Shown: piece by piece, positions 1 to 6,791 of the stretch
How positions within the stretch are numbered: the first letter of the stretch is position 1
Layout of the letters: every line of letters begins with the position of its first letter
DNA from: Lentisphaerota bacterium
GTDB lineage: Bacteria > Verrucomicrobiota > Lentisphaeria > Victivallales > GWF2-50-93
Assembly: GCA_025360875.1 (NCBI GenBank)
Contig: JANYBI010000420.1
Coordinates: 1-13,532 of the forward strand
Direction: 5' to 3'
Length of the DNA: 13,532 nt
Notes under the pieces: model-generated
What the model was told of the DNA's origin: nothing
The model's input: the letters and a program-made list of their open reading frames with translations, nothing else
The model's database searches: none
Program-made: the position numbers and the translations under genes

Positions 1-1867
1 CGTCCAGGTTGTTCCCGGCTGGATTGTTCAAATATGACTGGCCGACACGTCCCGCGAAAAGCACAGCCCTGCCTTTGCCGGTCGTCCTTGAAGTTAATCC
101 GGGCTTACCGTTTTCCAAAGTGCCAAGCACCTGGGCGTCAAGCAGTGTCAAATTCTCTATCGGCAAAGTCAGAGGTATCTTGTCCTTCTCATAGCTGATG
201 GTGCCGGATGTTATCGCCTCTGACTTTCTGTCGTAGTTCACTCCGAAGAGCTGGTTTAGACCGCTGTTCGGCATGTAGTCGGAAGGCTTTCCCCACCTGT
301 CCAAGATGGCGAATGACGCATCGGCAATCACCACCCCGCCTGACTGGACATATTCCTTCAATGTCACCGCTTTCTGGGCGTTCATCAACATCCTGGAAGG
401 GAAAACAATGGCCTTGTACTGATTTGCAACTGAATCGCGCATCTGGGCTGAAAATATGACATCCACCTGTATTCCCGCACTTGTGACTGCGGAATAGAAA
501 CCGTGGTTCTCAGCATCCAGAGCGGGAGTCTGGCTGTTAGGTTTCTCCTCCTTGCCTGAAAGATAGAGATATGAGTCAGGATCCACGCAGACCGCGACAT
601 CGGAAGGCCTTCTGGCAAAGTCGCCGATACCGATCATCTTTGCATAATGGGCGATGTCCCTGCAGACCAGAAGCCTATCGTTGAACTCTCCTGATGTCAG
701 GTTGAAATTGTCGGTCCTGTCAAAACCCCAGAGAAGTATACACGAGGCACCGTGCCCGATGAACGACCACAGTTCGCTGGAAAGAAGTTTTGCGCGCTGC
801 GTCTCGGAAAGGTTCTTCCAGAGTTTCGGACTGAAAACATCGCATTCAAGTATATGACCTTCCCTGTCCTGAGCCACGCCCATCAGCGTGTCCATAGAAT
901 ACGGGATGAAACTCCTGTCAGTCCATTCCGTAGGGTAGATATCGATACCGGCATTGTCCATCGCCTTGCTGTATTCCTGGTTGTCCGAACAGCGGTAGCC
1001 ATACCAGTGGGTAAGAGGGCCGTCGAGATTGGTGGTGCGAGGAATGTCCTTCCGGATCGATTTTGACAGTCCGGCCTCCCATTCCATGAAATCGGCAATT
1101 GTCTTGACGCTGAAATTACGCCAGTCGATCCATTCGGAAATATTCTTCACAGGAGGTTTTCCTGAGGGAACTATTTCTGCGAAATTCGCATATTTAGTGC
1201 CCCATGCGAGATTAAGCTCCTCAATCGCCTGGTAGCGGTCCGTGAGCCAGAGCCGGTACTGGGCAATCGTTTCCGGATTATAGTCGAAAACCCTGTCAGC
1301 CTGCCAGAAGAATCCCGGCTCGTTGTGCAGTATCACGCCGGCGACATTGCGGTTTTTGGAAAATTTATCAACGTAGTTCTTGAAGTCAACGGAAAACTGG
1401 GCTTTTGTCTTTTCAGAAGTGTAGGAATACTGTGGCCAGTTGTCATTCCCATAGGAAATCGCCCAGGCATTCTTGTTTTCAACGCCTGTCTTTCCGTCCT
1501 GGTCGACAAACCAGGCATCCTTGAACTGGAAATAATCGGCTGAAGGATAATGGCTGCCAAGCTGCATGTAGACCTTCAGGCCGCGTGCCTCAAATTCGTC
1601 GGCGATATTCTTGTGCATGTCGGTCGCCCAGGAATAACCTCCACCTGTCATGCGGATACAGTTCATGCCTGTCTCATAGAAAAGATTTTTCATGCTGTCG
1701 GGAGATTTTGGATTGAAGTCGGCGCCAAACAGGAATTCCCGTTTGGGAAACTGTTGCTTTGAAGGATCGGATTCCGCTGACATCTTCCCCGTCGAACACC
1801 CGGAAATGACAAAAAGCACACTTGCCGCCGCGATAAGAAGCCTCATCTCCCATCTTGCAATATTCAT
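1..1867 (-). CDS. GH42-like beta-galactosidase-type lipoprotein (3' end outside window)
   Basis: Reading the minus strand from ATG at 1867 gives 622 uninterrupted codons that leave the window at base 1, so the C-terminus is missing. Residues 1-24 form a lipoprotein signal: a basic start, a hydrophobic core, then lipobox I-S-G-C with Cys24 as the lipidation site, so the enzyme should be membrane-anchored and exported. Residues about 45-415 look like a GH42/clan-A TIM barrel: HNEPGFFW places the acid/base Glu at 183, and ILECDVFSP suggests nucleophile Glu341. Residues about 420-610 resemble the GH42 middle (trimerisation, glutamine-amidotransferase-like) domain, with YKAIVFPSRMLM and YVQSGGVVIADA. 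The likely role is hydrolysis of beta-galactosides or related glycans at the cell surface; the substrate cannot be read from sequence. The ATG at 1867 has AAAGGA eight bases upstream; Met8 (1846) is an alternative start but its GGGAG abuts the ATG. Family call fairly secure, specificity not. Confidence 0.85.
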   Translation of the reverse strand, partial: MNIARWEMRLLIAAASVLFVISGCSTGKMSAESDPSKQQFPKREFLFGADFNPKSPDSMKNLFYETGMNCIRMTGGGYSWATDMHKNIADEFEARGLKVYMQLGSHYPSADYFQFKDAWFVDQDGKTGVENKNAWAISYGNDNWPQYSYTSEKTKAQFSVDFKNYVDKFSKNRNVAGVILHNEPGFFWQADRVFDYNPETIAQYRLWLTDRYQAIEELNLAWGTKYANFAEIVPSGKPPVKNISEWIDWRNFSVKTIADFMEWEAGLSKSIRKDIPRTTNLDGPLTHWYGYRCSDNQEYSKAMDNAGIDIYPTEWTDRSFIPYSMDTLMGVAQDREGHILECDVFSPKLWKNLSETQRAKLLSSELWSFIGHGASCILLWGFDRTDNFNLTSGEFNDRLLVCRDIAHYAKMIGIGDFARRPSDVAVCVDPDSYLYLSGKEEKPNSQTPALDAENHGFYSAVTSAGIQVDVIFSAQMRDSVANQYKAIVFPSRMLMNAQKAVTLKEYVQSGGVVIADASFAILDRWGKPSDYMPNSGLNQLFGVNYDRKSEAITSGTISYEKDKIPLTLPIENLTLLDAQVLGTLENGKPGLTSRTTGKGRAVLFAGRVGQSYLNNPAGNNLD

Positions 1868-1930
1868 ATGATGAATCCTTTCATATTGATTTCACACATG
1901 TAACAACATATAATAATTCCGAGAAAAAAC

Positions 1931-1950
1931 CAATATGACAAGTTATATTG
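1931..1950. promoter_or_regulatory. Candidate operator palindrome upstream of the GH42 gene
   Basis: CAATATGAC and GTTATATTG are 9-bp half-sites around a central AA; eight of nine positions pair perfectly and the ninth is G:T. The site lies 64 bp upstream of the glycosidase start. On the minus strand it contains TTGTCA, a good -35 match, but the best -10 at 17-bp spacing (AATTAT, 1913-1918) is weak. Position and symmetry suit a repressor site such as a LacI-type sugar regulator. No regulator gene is in the window, so this is inference. Confidence 0.4.
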
Positions 1951-1955
1951 GGAAA

Positions 1956-2120
1956 CGGCCCTGTCCTAAACAGCAAGAAAAATGAGTGTGTCTTTAAGAA
2001 GGGGCCTGTTTATATATTTATGCTCGGGGTAGGAATCGATATCGGTATCGGTATCGAAATTGAATTCAATCGAAAGCGATTCCGACCCCGACTCCGATAA
2101 ATCTATTTAGGACACCAGTG
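1956..2120. mobile_element. MITE-like non-coding element
   Basis: A perfect 9-bp inverted repeat, TGTCCTAAA at 1962-1970 and TTTAGGACA at 2106-2114, brackets a non-coding interior. Exactly six bases outside each repeat lies a 9-bp direct repeat ATTGGGAAA (1947-1955 and 2121-2129). The simplest reading is an element of about 165 bp with imperfect 15-bp terminal inverted repeats and a 9-bp target-site duplication. It encodes no transposase, so it would need one supplied in trans. The parent insertion-sequence family cannot be assigned from the sequence. It sits between the GH42 gene and the small zinc-protein gene. Confidence 0.5.
2016..2102. repeat. Long imperfect hairpin with ATCGGT iterations
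   Basis: Inside the MITE-like element, ATTTAT (2016-2021) pairs with ATAAAT (2097-2102), and a 15-base arm at 2024-2038 pairs with 2077-2091 with one mismatch. The loop carries direct iterations ATCGAT-ATCGGT-ATCGGT-ATCGAA (2036 onward) and a perfect 12-bp palindrome ATTGAATTCAAT (2059-2070). The structure could fold in DNA or RNA. It has no T-run of a normal terminator. Confidence 0.55.
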
Positions 2121-2142
2121 ATTGGGAAAGCAAATACAAAAG

Positions 2143-2148
2143 AGGAGG
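2143..2148 (+). promoter_or_regulatory. Strong Shine-Dalgarno AGGAGG that sets the start of the small gene
   Basis: A consensus AGGAGG ends 7 bases before ATG 2156 but only 1 base before the in-frame ATG 2150. The spacing therefore selects 2156 as the start. Confidence 0.7.
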
Positions 2149-2155
2149 AATGCAG

Positions 2156-2272
2156 ATGTGCCTGAAAGGAAAATCAGAGGACAAGTCCGAGAAGGGCAAC
2201 TACAGATGCAAGAAGTGCGACGCAGTGTCCAGGAAGAAAAAGCACCTCTGCAAACCGAAGAAGATAAAGTGA
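2156..2272 (+). CDS. Tiny Cys/His zinc-binding basic protein (38 aa)
   Basis: The product begins MCLKGKSEDKSEK and contains YRCKKCDAV, followed by KKKHLCKPKK. Cys18-x2-Cys21 and His30-x-Cys32 form a plausible four-ligand zinc site of the ribbon or knuckle kind, in a very lysine-rich chain. A consensus AGGAGG at proper spacing and the purposeful Cys/His pattern argue for a real gene despite its length. The start is 35 bp from the right end of the MITE-like element, so its promoter may lie in or near that element. It converges on the vapC gene, whose stop is 51 bp away. The function is not recognised; a nucleic-acid-binding or ribosome-associated role would fit a small basic zinc protein but is a guess. 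A longer overlapping plus-frame reading across 2122-2364 lacks these features. Confidence 0.65.
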   Translation: MCLKGKSEDKSEKGNYRCKKCDAVSRKKKHLCKPKKIK

Positions 2273-2323
2273 CGGACGAGTCCTACCCCCTTACTGCGCT
2301 GAGCCAATTTCAAAATCCTCAGG

Positions 2324-2743
2324 CTATTCGAAATTTGGTGGCTCAACGACAGTCACATCACTGAACTTCCTGTAATCCCTGTCATAAGATGAAATTTTCA
2401 TATTGCCCGCTGTAGCAAGTGCCGCATTATAGGCATCCGCAAAATCCACATTCTTCTCCCTGAACCTCATAATGGCATCCAGAAGCAGGGCTTCATTGGA
2501 GAAACAGAATCCCGGAGTATTGATTATTGCTATTATCTTTATGGAGATATCTTCATTGCCAAGATGGAAATATGATTTCAGAGTCCAGACAAGTTCAGCG
2601 ATGCAGATATCCGTAACAAAAAGATTCACCTTCCCAGCTTTCGCATCGTTGAAAAGCTTCTCGCAGTCATCAGCTTTCCTTGGATCGTCATTTGCCAGAT
2701 ATCTAAGTATGACATTGGTATCGAGGATAAGCGTCTGCTTCAC
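2324..2743 (-). CDS. vapC: PIN-domain toxin, VapC type
   Basis: This 139-residue protein has the length and acidic pattern of VapC ribonucleases: Asp8 in ILDTNVILRYL, Glu50 in IAELVWTL, Asp100/Asp103 in VDFADAYNA and Asp121/Asp123 near SSYDRDYRKF. These residues would hold Mg2+ for cleavage of RNA, in known cases often tRNA or rRNA sites. The start overlaps the stop of the upstream antitoxin gene by 4 bp (ATGA), indicating translational coupling. The set of catalytic residues looks intact, so an active toxin is likely. The RNA target cannot be inferred. Confidence 0.9.
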   Translation of the reverse strand: MKQTLILDTNVILRYLANDDPRKADDCEKLFNDAKAGKVNLFVTDICIAELVWTLKSYFHLGNEDISIKIIAIINTPGFCFSNEALLLDAIMRFREKNVDFADAYNAALATAGNMKISSYDRDYRKFSDVTVVEPPNFE

Positions 2744-3000
2744 TTTCGGCTCCCCTTGGATCCAGCCATGGGTGACCGTGAGTTCATCACCTTTTTCCTG
2801 ATGGCCTTGAAATCCATAGGCTTCTCGGAAACTTTCAGACTGCCCCTTAGCGATGTGATCTCCCCGCCAAGCGGATAAACAATGAATTTATCATCGTGGA
2901 GCTCATAGGCAATCTTGTCGTTGGCATTCAGATGCAGAGCATCTCTCACAGACTTTGGGATCGTTGTCTGCCCCTTGCTGGTCAAAGTAGATATGATCAT
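2740..3000 (-). CDS. vapB: AbrB/SpoVT-like antitoxin, VapB type
   Basis: The 86-residue product starts with a swapped-hairpin AbrB-type DNA-binding domain, TLTSKGQTTIPKSVRDAL (residues 5-22), continuing to about residue 45. A basic, flexible C-terminal half (about 50-86) would bind and block the PIN toxin. It precedes the toxin gene with a 4-bp overlap. The start ATG at 3000 is preceded by AAGGAG. As in related modules it probably represses its own promoter together with the toxin; repeats just upstream are listed separately. The family assignment is secure, but the cognate pairing rests on gene order. Confidence 0.88.
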   Translation of the reverse strand: MIISTLTSKGQTTIPKSVRDALHLNANDKIAYELHDDKFIVYPLGGEITSLRGSLKVSEKPMDFKAIRKKVMNSRSPMAGSKGSRK

Positions 3001-3006
3001 CTTAGC

Positions 3007-3043
3007 TCCTTACTATATTATATTTCCTTACTTTTAATATAAT
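3007..3043 (-). promoter_or_regulatory. Putative vapBC promoter/operator repeats
   Basis: The AT-rich region upstream of the antitoxin has an 8-bp perfect inverted repeat, ATTATATT (3017-3024) and AATATAAT (3036-3043), spaced by 11 bases. It also has a direct repeat TCCTTACT at 3007-3014 and 3025-3032, an 18-bp period. Such repeats are typical of autoregulated antitoxin operators. The first direct-repeat copy includes part of the Shine-Dalgarno. Confidence 0.45.
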
Positions 3044-3058
3044 CAAGGATAAAGATAC

Positions 3059-3079
3059 TTTCAAGGTTTTTTCTTGAAA
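3059..3079 (-). terminator. Weak hairpin after the PfkB-family kinase gene
   Basis: TTTCAAG and CTTGAAA form 7-bp perfect arms around a 7-base loop, six bases beyond the kinase stop codon. No T-run follows on the minus strand, so termination may be inefficient. Confidence 0.35.
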
Positions 3080-3085
3080 TAAGAA

Positions 3086-4072
3086 TCAGACCGCTATCCG
3101 TTTCCGGATTTCCTGCCAGCGGCTTTCGGGAATTGCCGCGCCCACGACCTGGACAACTTCCGCGCCCAGTATTGAACCTAGCTTGCCACAGTCCGAAAGC
3201 GTTCTTCCGTTGAGGAACCCATACAGGAATCCGGCCTGCCAGAGATCCCCTGCCCCGGTGGTGTCGACAGCCTTCACAATCTCGGCCTGGACACGCGCAG
3301 TCTTTCCGAAGCTTCTCAGGAGCGCTCCGTTCTTCCCGAGTTTCACAGCGACCGTGCTGCAAAGACAGGAAAGCGCATCGAGAGCCTTTTCAGGATCATC
3401 GTTTCCACAGAATGCCTTGGCCTCGTCTTCGTTTGCAAAGACGATGTCGACATATTTCTCCAGAAGTTCAGACAAAATATTCTTGCAGGCATTTACAACT
3501 CCGAAAGAGGAAAGATCCAGGCTCACGGTACAGCTGTTCTTCTTTGCATGCTCGAGAATAGACCTTGTGAGCTTCTCATTGAACAGGAGATATCCCTCGG
3601 CGTGCACATGTGTAATGCCCTTGAAATCCGCGTCGCCGACATCTTCCGGAACAAGAGTCGCAGCAGCTCCGAGGTCTGTCCGCATAGTCCTCTCGGAATC
3701 AGGCGTTATCATGCTGAGGCAGCGTCCGGTGGAGACATTTGCGTTCAACTTGAACCTGGACAGATCTCCGCCCATTTTTTCATAAGACCCCTTATATAGC
3801 GCCGCCTGGCTGTCGTTTCCTGTCTTTCCCAGGAAAGCCGTAGGAAGCCCGAGCTGGGCGAGTCCGAAAATCGTATTTGCTGAAGAGCCTCCCGGAGCGA
3901 GCAGAGTTTTGCCCTTCAGGCTGTCAAGGATTTTTTCAATTGAAACTGAATCCGTAAGCTCCATCCCGCCCTTGGGGGCCTTTATTGAAGAGAGGAACGC
4001 ATCATCGACATTGACGAGAATATCCAGTATCGGCGAACCGACACCCAGCACCTTGATTTTTTTTCCAGACAT
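3086..4072 (-). CDS. PfkB-family carbohydrate/nucleoside kinase, adenosine kinase-like
   Basis: The 328-residue protein has the ribokinase fold landmarks: N-terminal KVLGVGSPILDILVNVDD, the GGSSANT glycine pair at about 61-67, RTDLGAAATL, NEDEA at about 214-218, and the C-terminal signature DTTGAGD (270-276) with catalytic base Asp276. These predict ATP-dependent phosphorylation of a sugar or nucleoside hydroxyl. The N-terminal style and the position downstream of metK favour adenosine kinase, which would recycle adenosine formed in the SAM cycle; other PfkB substrates remain possible. The start at 4072 has AAGGAG seven bases upstream; an in-frame extension to 4102 has no such signal. It is separated from metK by a strong terminator, so its expression may depend on read-through or its own promoter. 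Confidence 0.85.
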   Translation of the reverse strand: MSGKKIKVLGVGSPILDILVNVDDAFLSSIKAPKGGMELTDSVSIEKILDSLKGKTLLAPGGSSANTIFGLAQLGLPTAFLGKTGNDSQAALYKGSYEKMGGDLSRFKLNANVSTGRCLSMITPDSERTMRTDLGAAATLVPEDVGDADFKGITHVHAEGYLLFNEKLTRSILEHAKKNSCTVSLDLSSFGVVNACKNILSELLEKYVDIVFANEDEAKAFCGNDDPEKALDALSCLCSTVAVKLGKNGALLRSFGKTARVQAEIVKAVDTTGAGDLWQAGFLYGFLNGRTLSDCGKLGSILGAEVVQVVGAAIPESRWQEIRKRIAV

Positions 4073-4089
4073 TTGAATCTCCTTGTAAT

Positions 4090-4129
4090 AAAAAAACTGC
4101 AAACTCCCATTATGGAAATTTGCAGTTTT
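4090..4129 (-). terminator. Intrinsic terminator after metK
   Basis: On the minus strand AAAACTGCAAA (read from 4129) pairs over 11 bp with TTTGCAGTTTT (ending at 4093) around a 15-base loop, and the stem merges into a run of seven T residues (4096-4090). This is a good rho-independent terminator. It ends just upstream of the AAGGAG that serves the next gene. Confidence 0.8.
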
Positions 4130-4148
4130 AAAGTTTAAAATTCCAGCA

Positions 4149-5366
4149 TCAGCAGGAGCCGCAGCAGCATTTCATATGCTTGGCGGCCGCCTTCTGGAGA
4201 GCGTCAACCTTGTCAATTTTCTCCCACGGGAAAATATTCCTGCCGAAATGCCCGTATGCGGCAGCCTTCTGGTAGGACCAGCCATTCTTACCCGGAGTCT
4301 TCAGCCCGAGCGTCCTGATGATGCCTGCAGGCCTGAGATCAAAAATCTCACGGATAATCTTTTCGAGCTTTGAGTCGTCCTCAATGGCTCCGGTGCCATA
4401 TGTGTCGACATTGATGCTGAGAGGTTCGGCGATACCGATCGCATAGGCCACCTGCACTTCGCATTTTTCAGCGAGTTTCGCAGCCACTATGTTCTTTGCG
4501 ATATAGCGGCACATATATGCGGCCGAGCGGTCAACCTTGCTCGGGTCCTTTCCGGAGAAAGCCCCACCGCCATGCGAGCCGACACCGCCGTATGTGTCAA
4601 CAATGATCTTGCGTCCGGTAAGTCCCGTGTCACCATTCGGGCCTCCGACAACGAACTTGCCGGTAGGATTGATATGGTATTTGATATTTGCTTTCATGAA
4701 CTGGGCGGGAATGACCTTTTTGGCAACTTCCTTTACAAGATTCTCAAGCCAGGTCCTGGTCATGTCGGGAGAATGCTGATGGGATACGACGATCGTCTCC
4801 ACCTGTACAGGTTTCCCTGCCTTATACTTGAAAGACACCTGGCTCTTGGCGTCAGGGCGGAGGAAACGGTATTTTTTCGGATCCGACTTGCGAAGACGGG
4901 CCAGTTCCTCGACAATCTTATGCGAGTAGAGTACCGGGGCAGGCATCAGTTCCTTAGTCTCATTCGATGCGTAACCGAACATCATCCCCTGGTCTCCAGC
5001 TCCCTGTTCCTTGTGCAGGCCCTGTCCGGCTGTCACACCTTGCGAGATGTCGGGCGACTGGCTGTGTATGCATGTGAAAACTTTGCATTCGGCACCTGAA
5101 AAACCGATATTGGCGTCGGTATAGCCGATTTGATTGACAACCTGTCTCACGAGCGCTTCCCAGTTTACCTTGGCCTTAGTTGTTATTTCGCCCGAAACGA
5201 TGACTAAGTCTGTGGTTACAAGCGTCTCGCAGGCGACACGGCTTTCAGGGTCCTGGTTGAGGCAGGCGTCAAGTACCGCATCTGAAATCTGGTCGCATAC
5301 CTTGTCCGGATGCCCCTCTGAAACTGATTCCGAGGTGAACACGTGCTCCGCATGAATTTTACTCAT
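4149..5366 (-). CDS. metK: S-adenosylmethionine synthetase
   Basis: This 405-residue cytosolic enzyme makes S-adenosylmethionine from methionine and ATP. The hallmark motifs are present: GHPDKVCDQISDA (about 18-30, ATP and Mg2+), GAGDQGMMFGYA (about 122-133) and GGVGSHGGGAFSGKDPSK (about 260-277, phosphate loop). Its length is slightly above the roughly 385 residues of many bacterial forms. The odd part is the C-terminus, which ends KCCCGSC, four Cys in the last six residues. The ATG at 5366 has AAGGAG nine bases upstream; a TTG 18 bases earlier overlaps that signal and is unlikely. The upstream 285 bp are AT-rich and I see no SAM riboswitch. Transcription ends at the terminator at 4090-4129. 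Confidence 0.97.
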   Translation of the reverse strand: MSKIHAEHVFTSESVSEGHPDKVCDQISDAVLDACLNQDPESRVACETLVTTDLVIVSGEITTKAKVNWEALVRQVVNQIGYTDANIGFSGAECKVFTCIHSQSPDISQGVTAGQGLHKEQGAGDQGMMFGYASNETKELMPAPVLYSHKIVEELARLRKSDPKKYRFLRPDAKSQVSFKYKAGKPVQVETIVVSHQHSPDMTRTWLENLVKEVAKKVIPAQFMKANIKYHINPTGKFVVGGPNGDTGLTGRKIIVDTYGGVGSHGGGAFSGKDPSKVDRSAAYMCRYIAKNIVAAKLAEKCEVQVAYAIGIAEPLSINVDTYGTGAIEDDSKLEKIIREIFDLRPAGIIRTLGLKTPGKNGWSYQKAAAYGHFGRNIFPWEKIDKVDALQKAAAKHMKCCCGSC

Positions 5367-5583
5367 CTCCCTATACTCCTTCAAGTAATGATATTGCTTA
5401 TTGTTTTTGTTTACAGAAAAAAAAGAACAGTAGTTAAATTAGCAATAAACCGTAAAACATTCAAACAAATTTGCAAAAGTTTAAAGAATAAAAGTCCATA
5501 AAAGGCAATATTCATGAAGAACAGGGAATCTGAAATTTGAATTTGCCTGTGCGTAGACGCGGACAGATTTGAGTTCGAATTCC

Positions 5584-5615
5584 ATTCTGAATTCTGTATT
5601 CTGACTTCTGAATTC
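5584..5615. repeat. Short tandem heptamer repeat
   Basis: About 4.6 copies of a 7-bp unit, ATTCTGA / ATTCTGT / ATTCTGA / CTTCTGA / ATTC, lie in the intergenic region downstream of rnhC. No role is evident. It may be a slippage-prone simple repeat. Confidence 0.75.
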
Positions 5616-5616
5616 A

Positions 5617-5636
5617 TGCAAAACGTGGGTTTTGCA
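5617..5636 (-). terminator. Hairpin downstream of rnhC
   Basis: TGCAAAAC and GTTTTGCA form 8-bp perfect arms around a 4-base loop, 15 bases past the rnhC stop. There is no T-run on the minus strand. It may be a weak terminator or an RNA 3'-end stabiliser. The rest of the 5367-5651 gap is AT-rich and shows no gene. Confidence 0.4.
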
Positions 5637-5651
5637 ATTGGCTCGAATATT

Positions 5652-6614
5652 CTACAAGGAAAGCCCCAACGCCTTGGACGCGGTCTTGAAATGCATCTTG
5701 GCTACGGTAGAAAGCTTCTCCTGGCCGAATTTTTCCACAATCCTCTTTGCCGCCTCATCCACAATCGTTCCTGCACCTTTCGGCAGAAGTACGCCGAGCT
5801 CCTTTCCAAGATCATGGATTTTCCTTACGAACTCATCTCGGGCAAGTATTGAAGCGGCGGCCACGGCGATATCGCTTTCCGCCTTGGTCCTCTGGCACAT
5901 CCTGATCTTGCGTCCCTTCTCCATCAGGGCGTTCTTTATCAGGCTTTCGTTCCCGAACTTGTCGGAAAGAGCCCACGTGCACTCCGGAGCCCTTTCAAGG
6001 ATATTTTCTATCGCCCTGGCATGCCCCCAGGCCAGAAGGCGGTTGAGATTGCCTATCTTGTCATACAGCCTGTTATAGGAGTCAAGCCCGATCGATACCG
6101 TTGCGAACTTTCCGGCCACTATCTTCCTGATCTGCACGGCAAGCAGCGCAATCTTCCTGTCATTTTTGATTTTCTTTGAATCCTTCACGCCTATCTTGAG
6201 CAATTTAACCCTGGATTCAGCATCGACATACACAGCTGAAATCACAAGCGGTCCGAAAAAATCCCCTTTTCCACTCTCGTCAACACCCGCATGCGGCGTG
6301 AAGTCATCCTCCCTCTCGACCTTATCCGCAGTGCCGTCAAGTATTTCCTCATATCCCAGGCGGACCTCCTTCAATATTTCAGGTTCAAGGAAGAAAGTTA
6401 CAAACTCGCCGGTCCCCCTGCCCTGGACTGTCATCTTACCGCTGTTGTATGCTACAATATTGATCTTGTCCTTCATGGCCTTCCAACGGGCATGCGGAGG
6501 GAACGGTTCAGACTTCCATCCATGTTCCATGAGATATTTTTCAAGCACGGCAAGCTTCCGGTCATCAACCATGCAAACATAGGAACTGGTCTTTTCAATT
6601 GTTTTCTCATCCAT
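5652..6614 (-). CDS. rnhC: Ribonuclease HIII
   Basis: The 320-residue protein degrades the RNA strand of RNA:DNA hybrids. Residues 1-90 resemble the TBP-like N-terminal domain characteristic of RNase HIII, with conserved stretches around ARWKAM and TVQGRGTGEF. The catalytic domain (about 105-315) carries GVDESGKGDFFGPL with Asp112 and Glu113, DSKKI at 145-149, Asp218 in ALSDKFG and Asp248 in ESDIAVAAASILARDEF. That is the expected D-E-D-D set for Mg2+, and the GKGDFFGP form separates HIII from HII. ATG 6614 is preceded by AAAGGA about ten bases upstream. It is divergent from the exported-protein gene at 6792, with 177 bp between, and is not obviously co-transcribed with metK. Confidence 0.95.
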   Translation of the reverse strand: MDEKTIEKTSSYVCMVDDRKLAVLEKYLMEHGWKSEPFPPHARWKAMKDKINIVAYNSGKMTVQGRGTGEFVTFFLEPEILKEVRLGYEEILDGTADKVEREDDFTPHAGVDESGKGDFFGPLVISAVYVDAESRVKLLKIGVKDSKKIKNDRKIALLAVQIRKIVAGKFATVSIGLDSYNRLYDKIGNLNRLLAWGHARAIENILERAPECTWALSDKFGNESLIKNALMEKGRKIRMCQRTKAESDIAVAAASILARDEFVRKIHDLGKELGVLLPKGAGTIVDEAAKRIVEKFGQEKLSTVAKMHFKTASKALGLSL

Positions 6615-6696
6615 TGGGCTCGGTTCCTTTTCCGAATATTATTGAAACATTTCAGGTTATTTTTTAAAAAAACACTGTACTTAAGTGTCTCTCCTA

Positions 6697-6723
6697 TTGA
6701 AAATCAAAGATTTCTGGTATAAT
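6697..6723 (+). promoter_or_regulatory. Promoter of the four-gene cluster
   Basis: TTGAAA (6697-6702) and a perfect TATAAT (6718-6723) are spaced 15 bp apart, short of ideal, but the TGG just before the -10 gives an extended -10 (TGnTATAAT) that can compensate. Transcription would start near 6730, leaving a leader of about 60 bases. GGGAG at 6778-6782 lies nine bases before ATG 6792. Confidence 0.65.
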
Positions 6724-6791
6724 TTCTGTTACTTAAGGGCGTATGTGGACTGCCTGTCATACATAAATTAGTTTTTCGGGAGCTGCAAATT

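Noticed and set aside
2299..2322. CTGAG/CTCAG inverted repeat between the convergent small gene and vapC
   Set aside because: Only five base pairs with a 14-base loop and no T-run; too weak for a terminator call.
3183..3785. Open frame of 200 codons on the plus strand
   Set aside because: It lies wholly antisense to the PfkB-family kinase, has no recognisable domain and is a codon-bias shadow.
4572..5099. Open frame of 175 codons on the plus strand
   Set aside because: Antisense to metK, whose conserved motifs are unambiguous in the other strand.
5367..5560. SAM riboswitch upstream of metK
   Set aside because: The leader is AT-rich and shows none of the conserved GC-rich stem and core blocks expected of SAM-I; no convincing fold was found by eye.
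6679..6737. Two ACTTAAG copies 52 bp apart flanking the cluster promoter
   Set aside because: Only seven bases and AT-rich; no further symmetry or spacing logic supports a binding-site pair.
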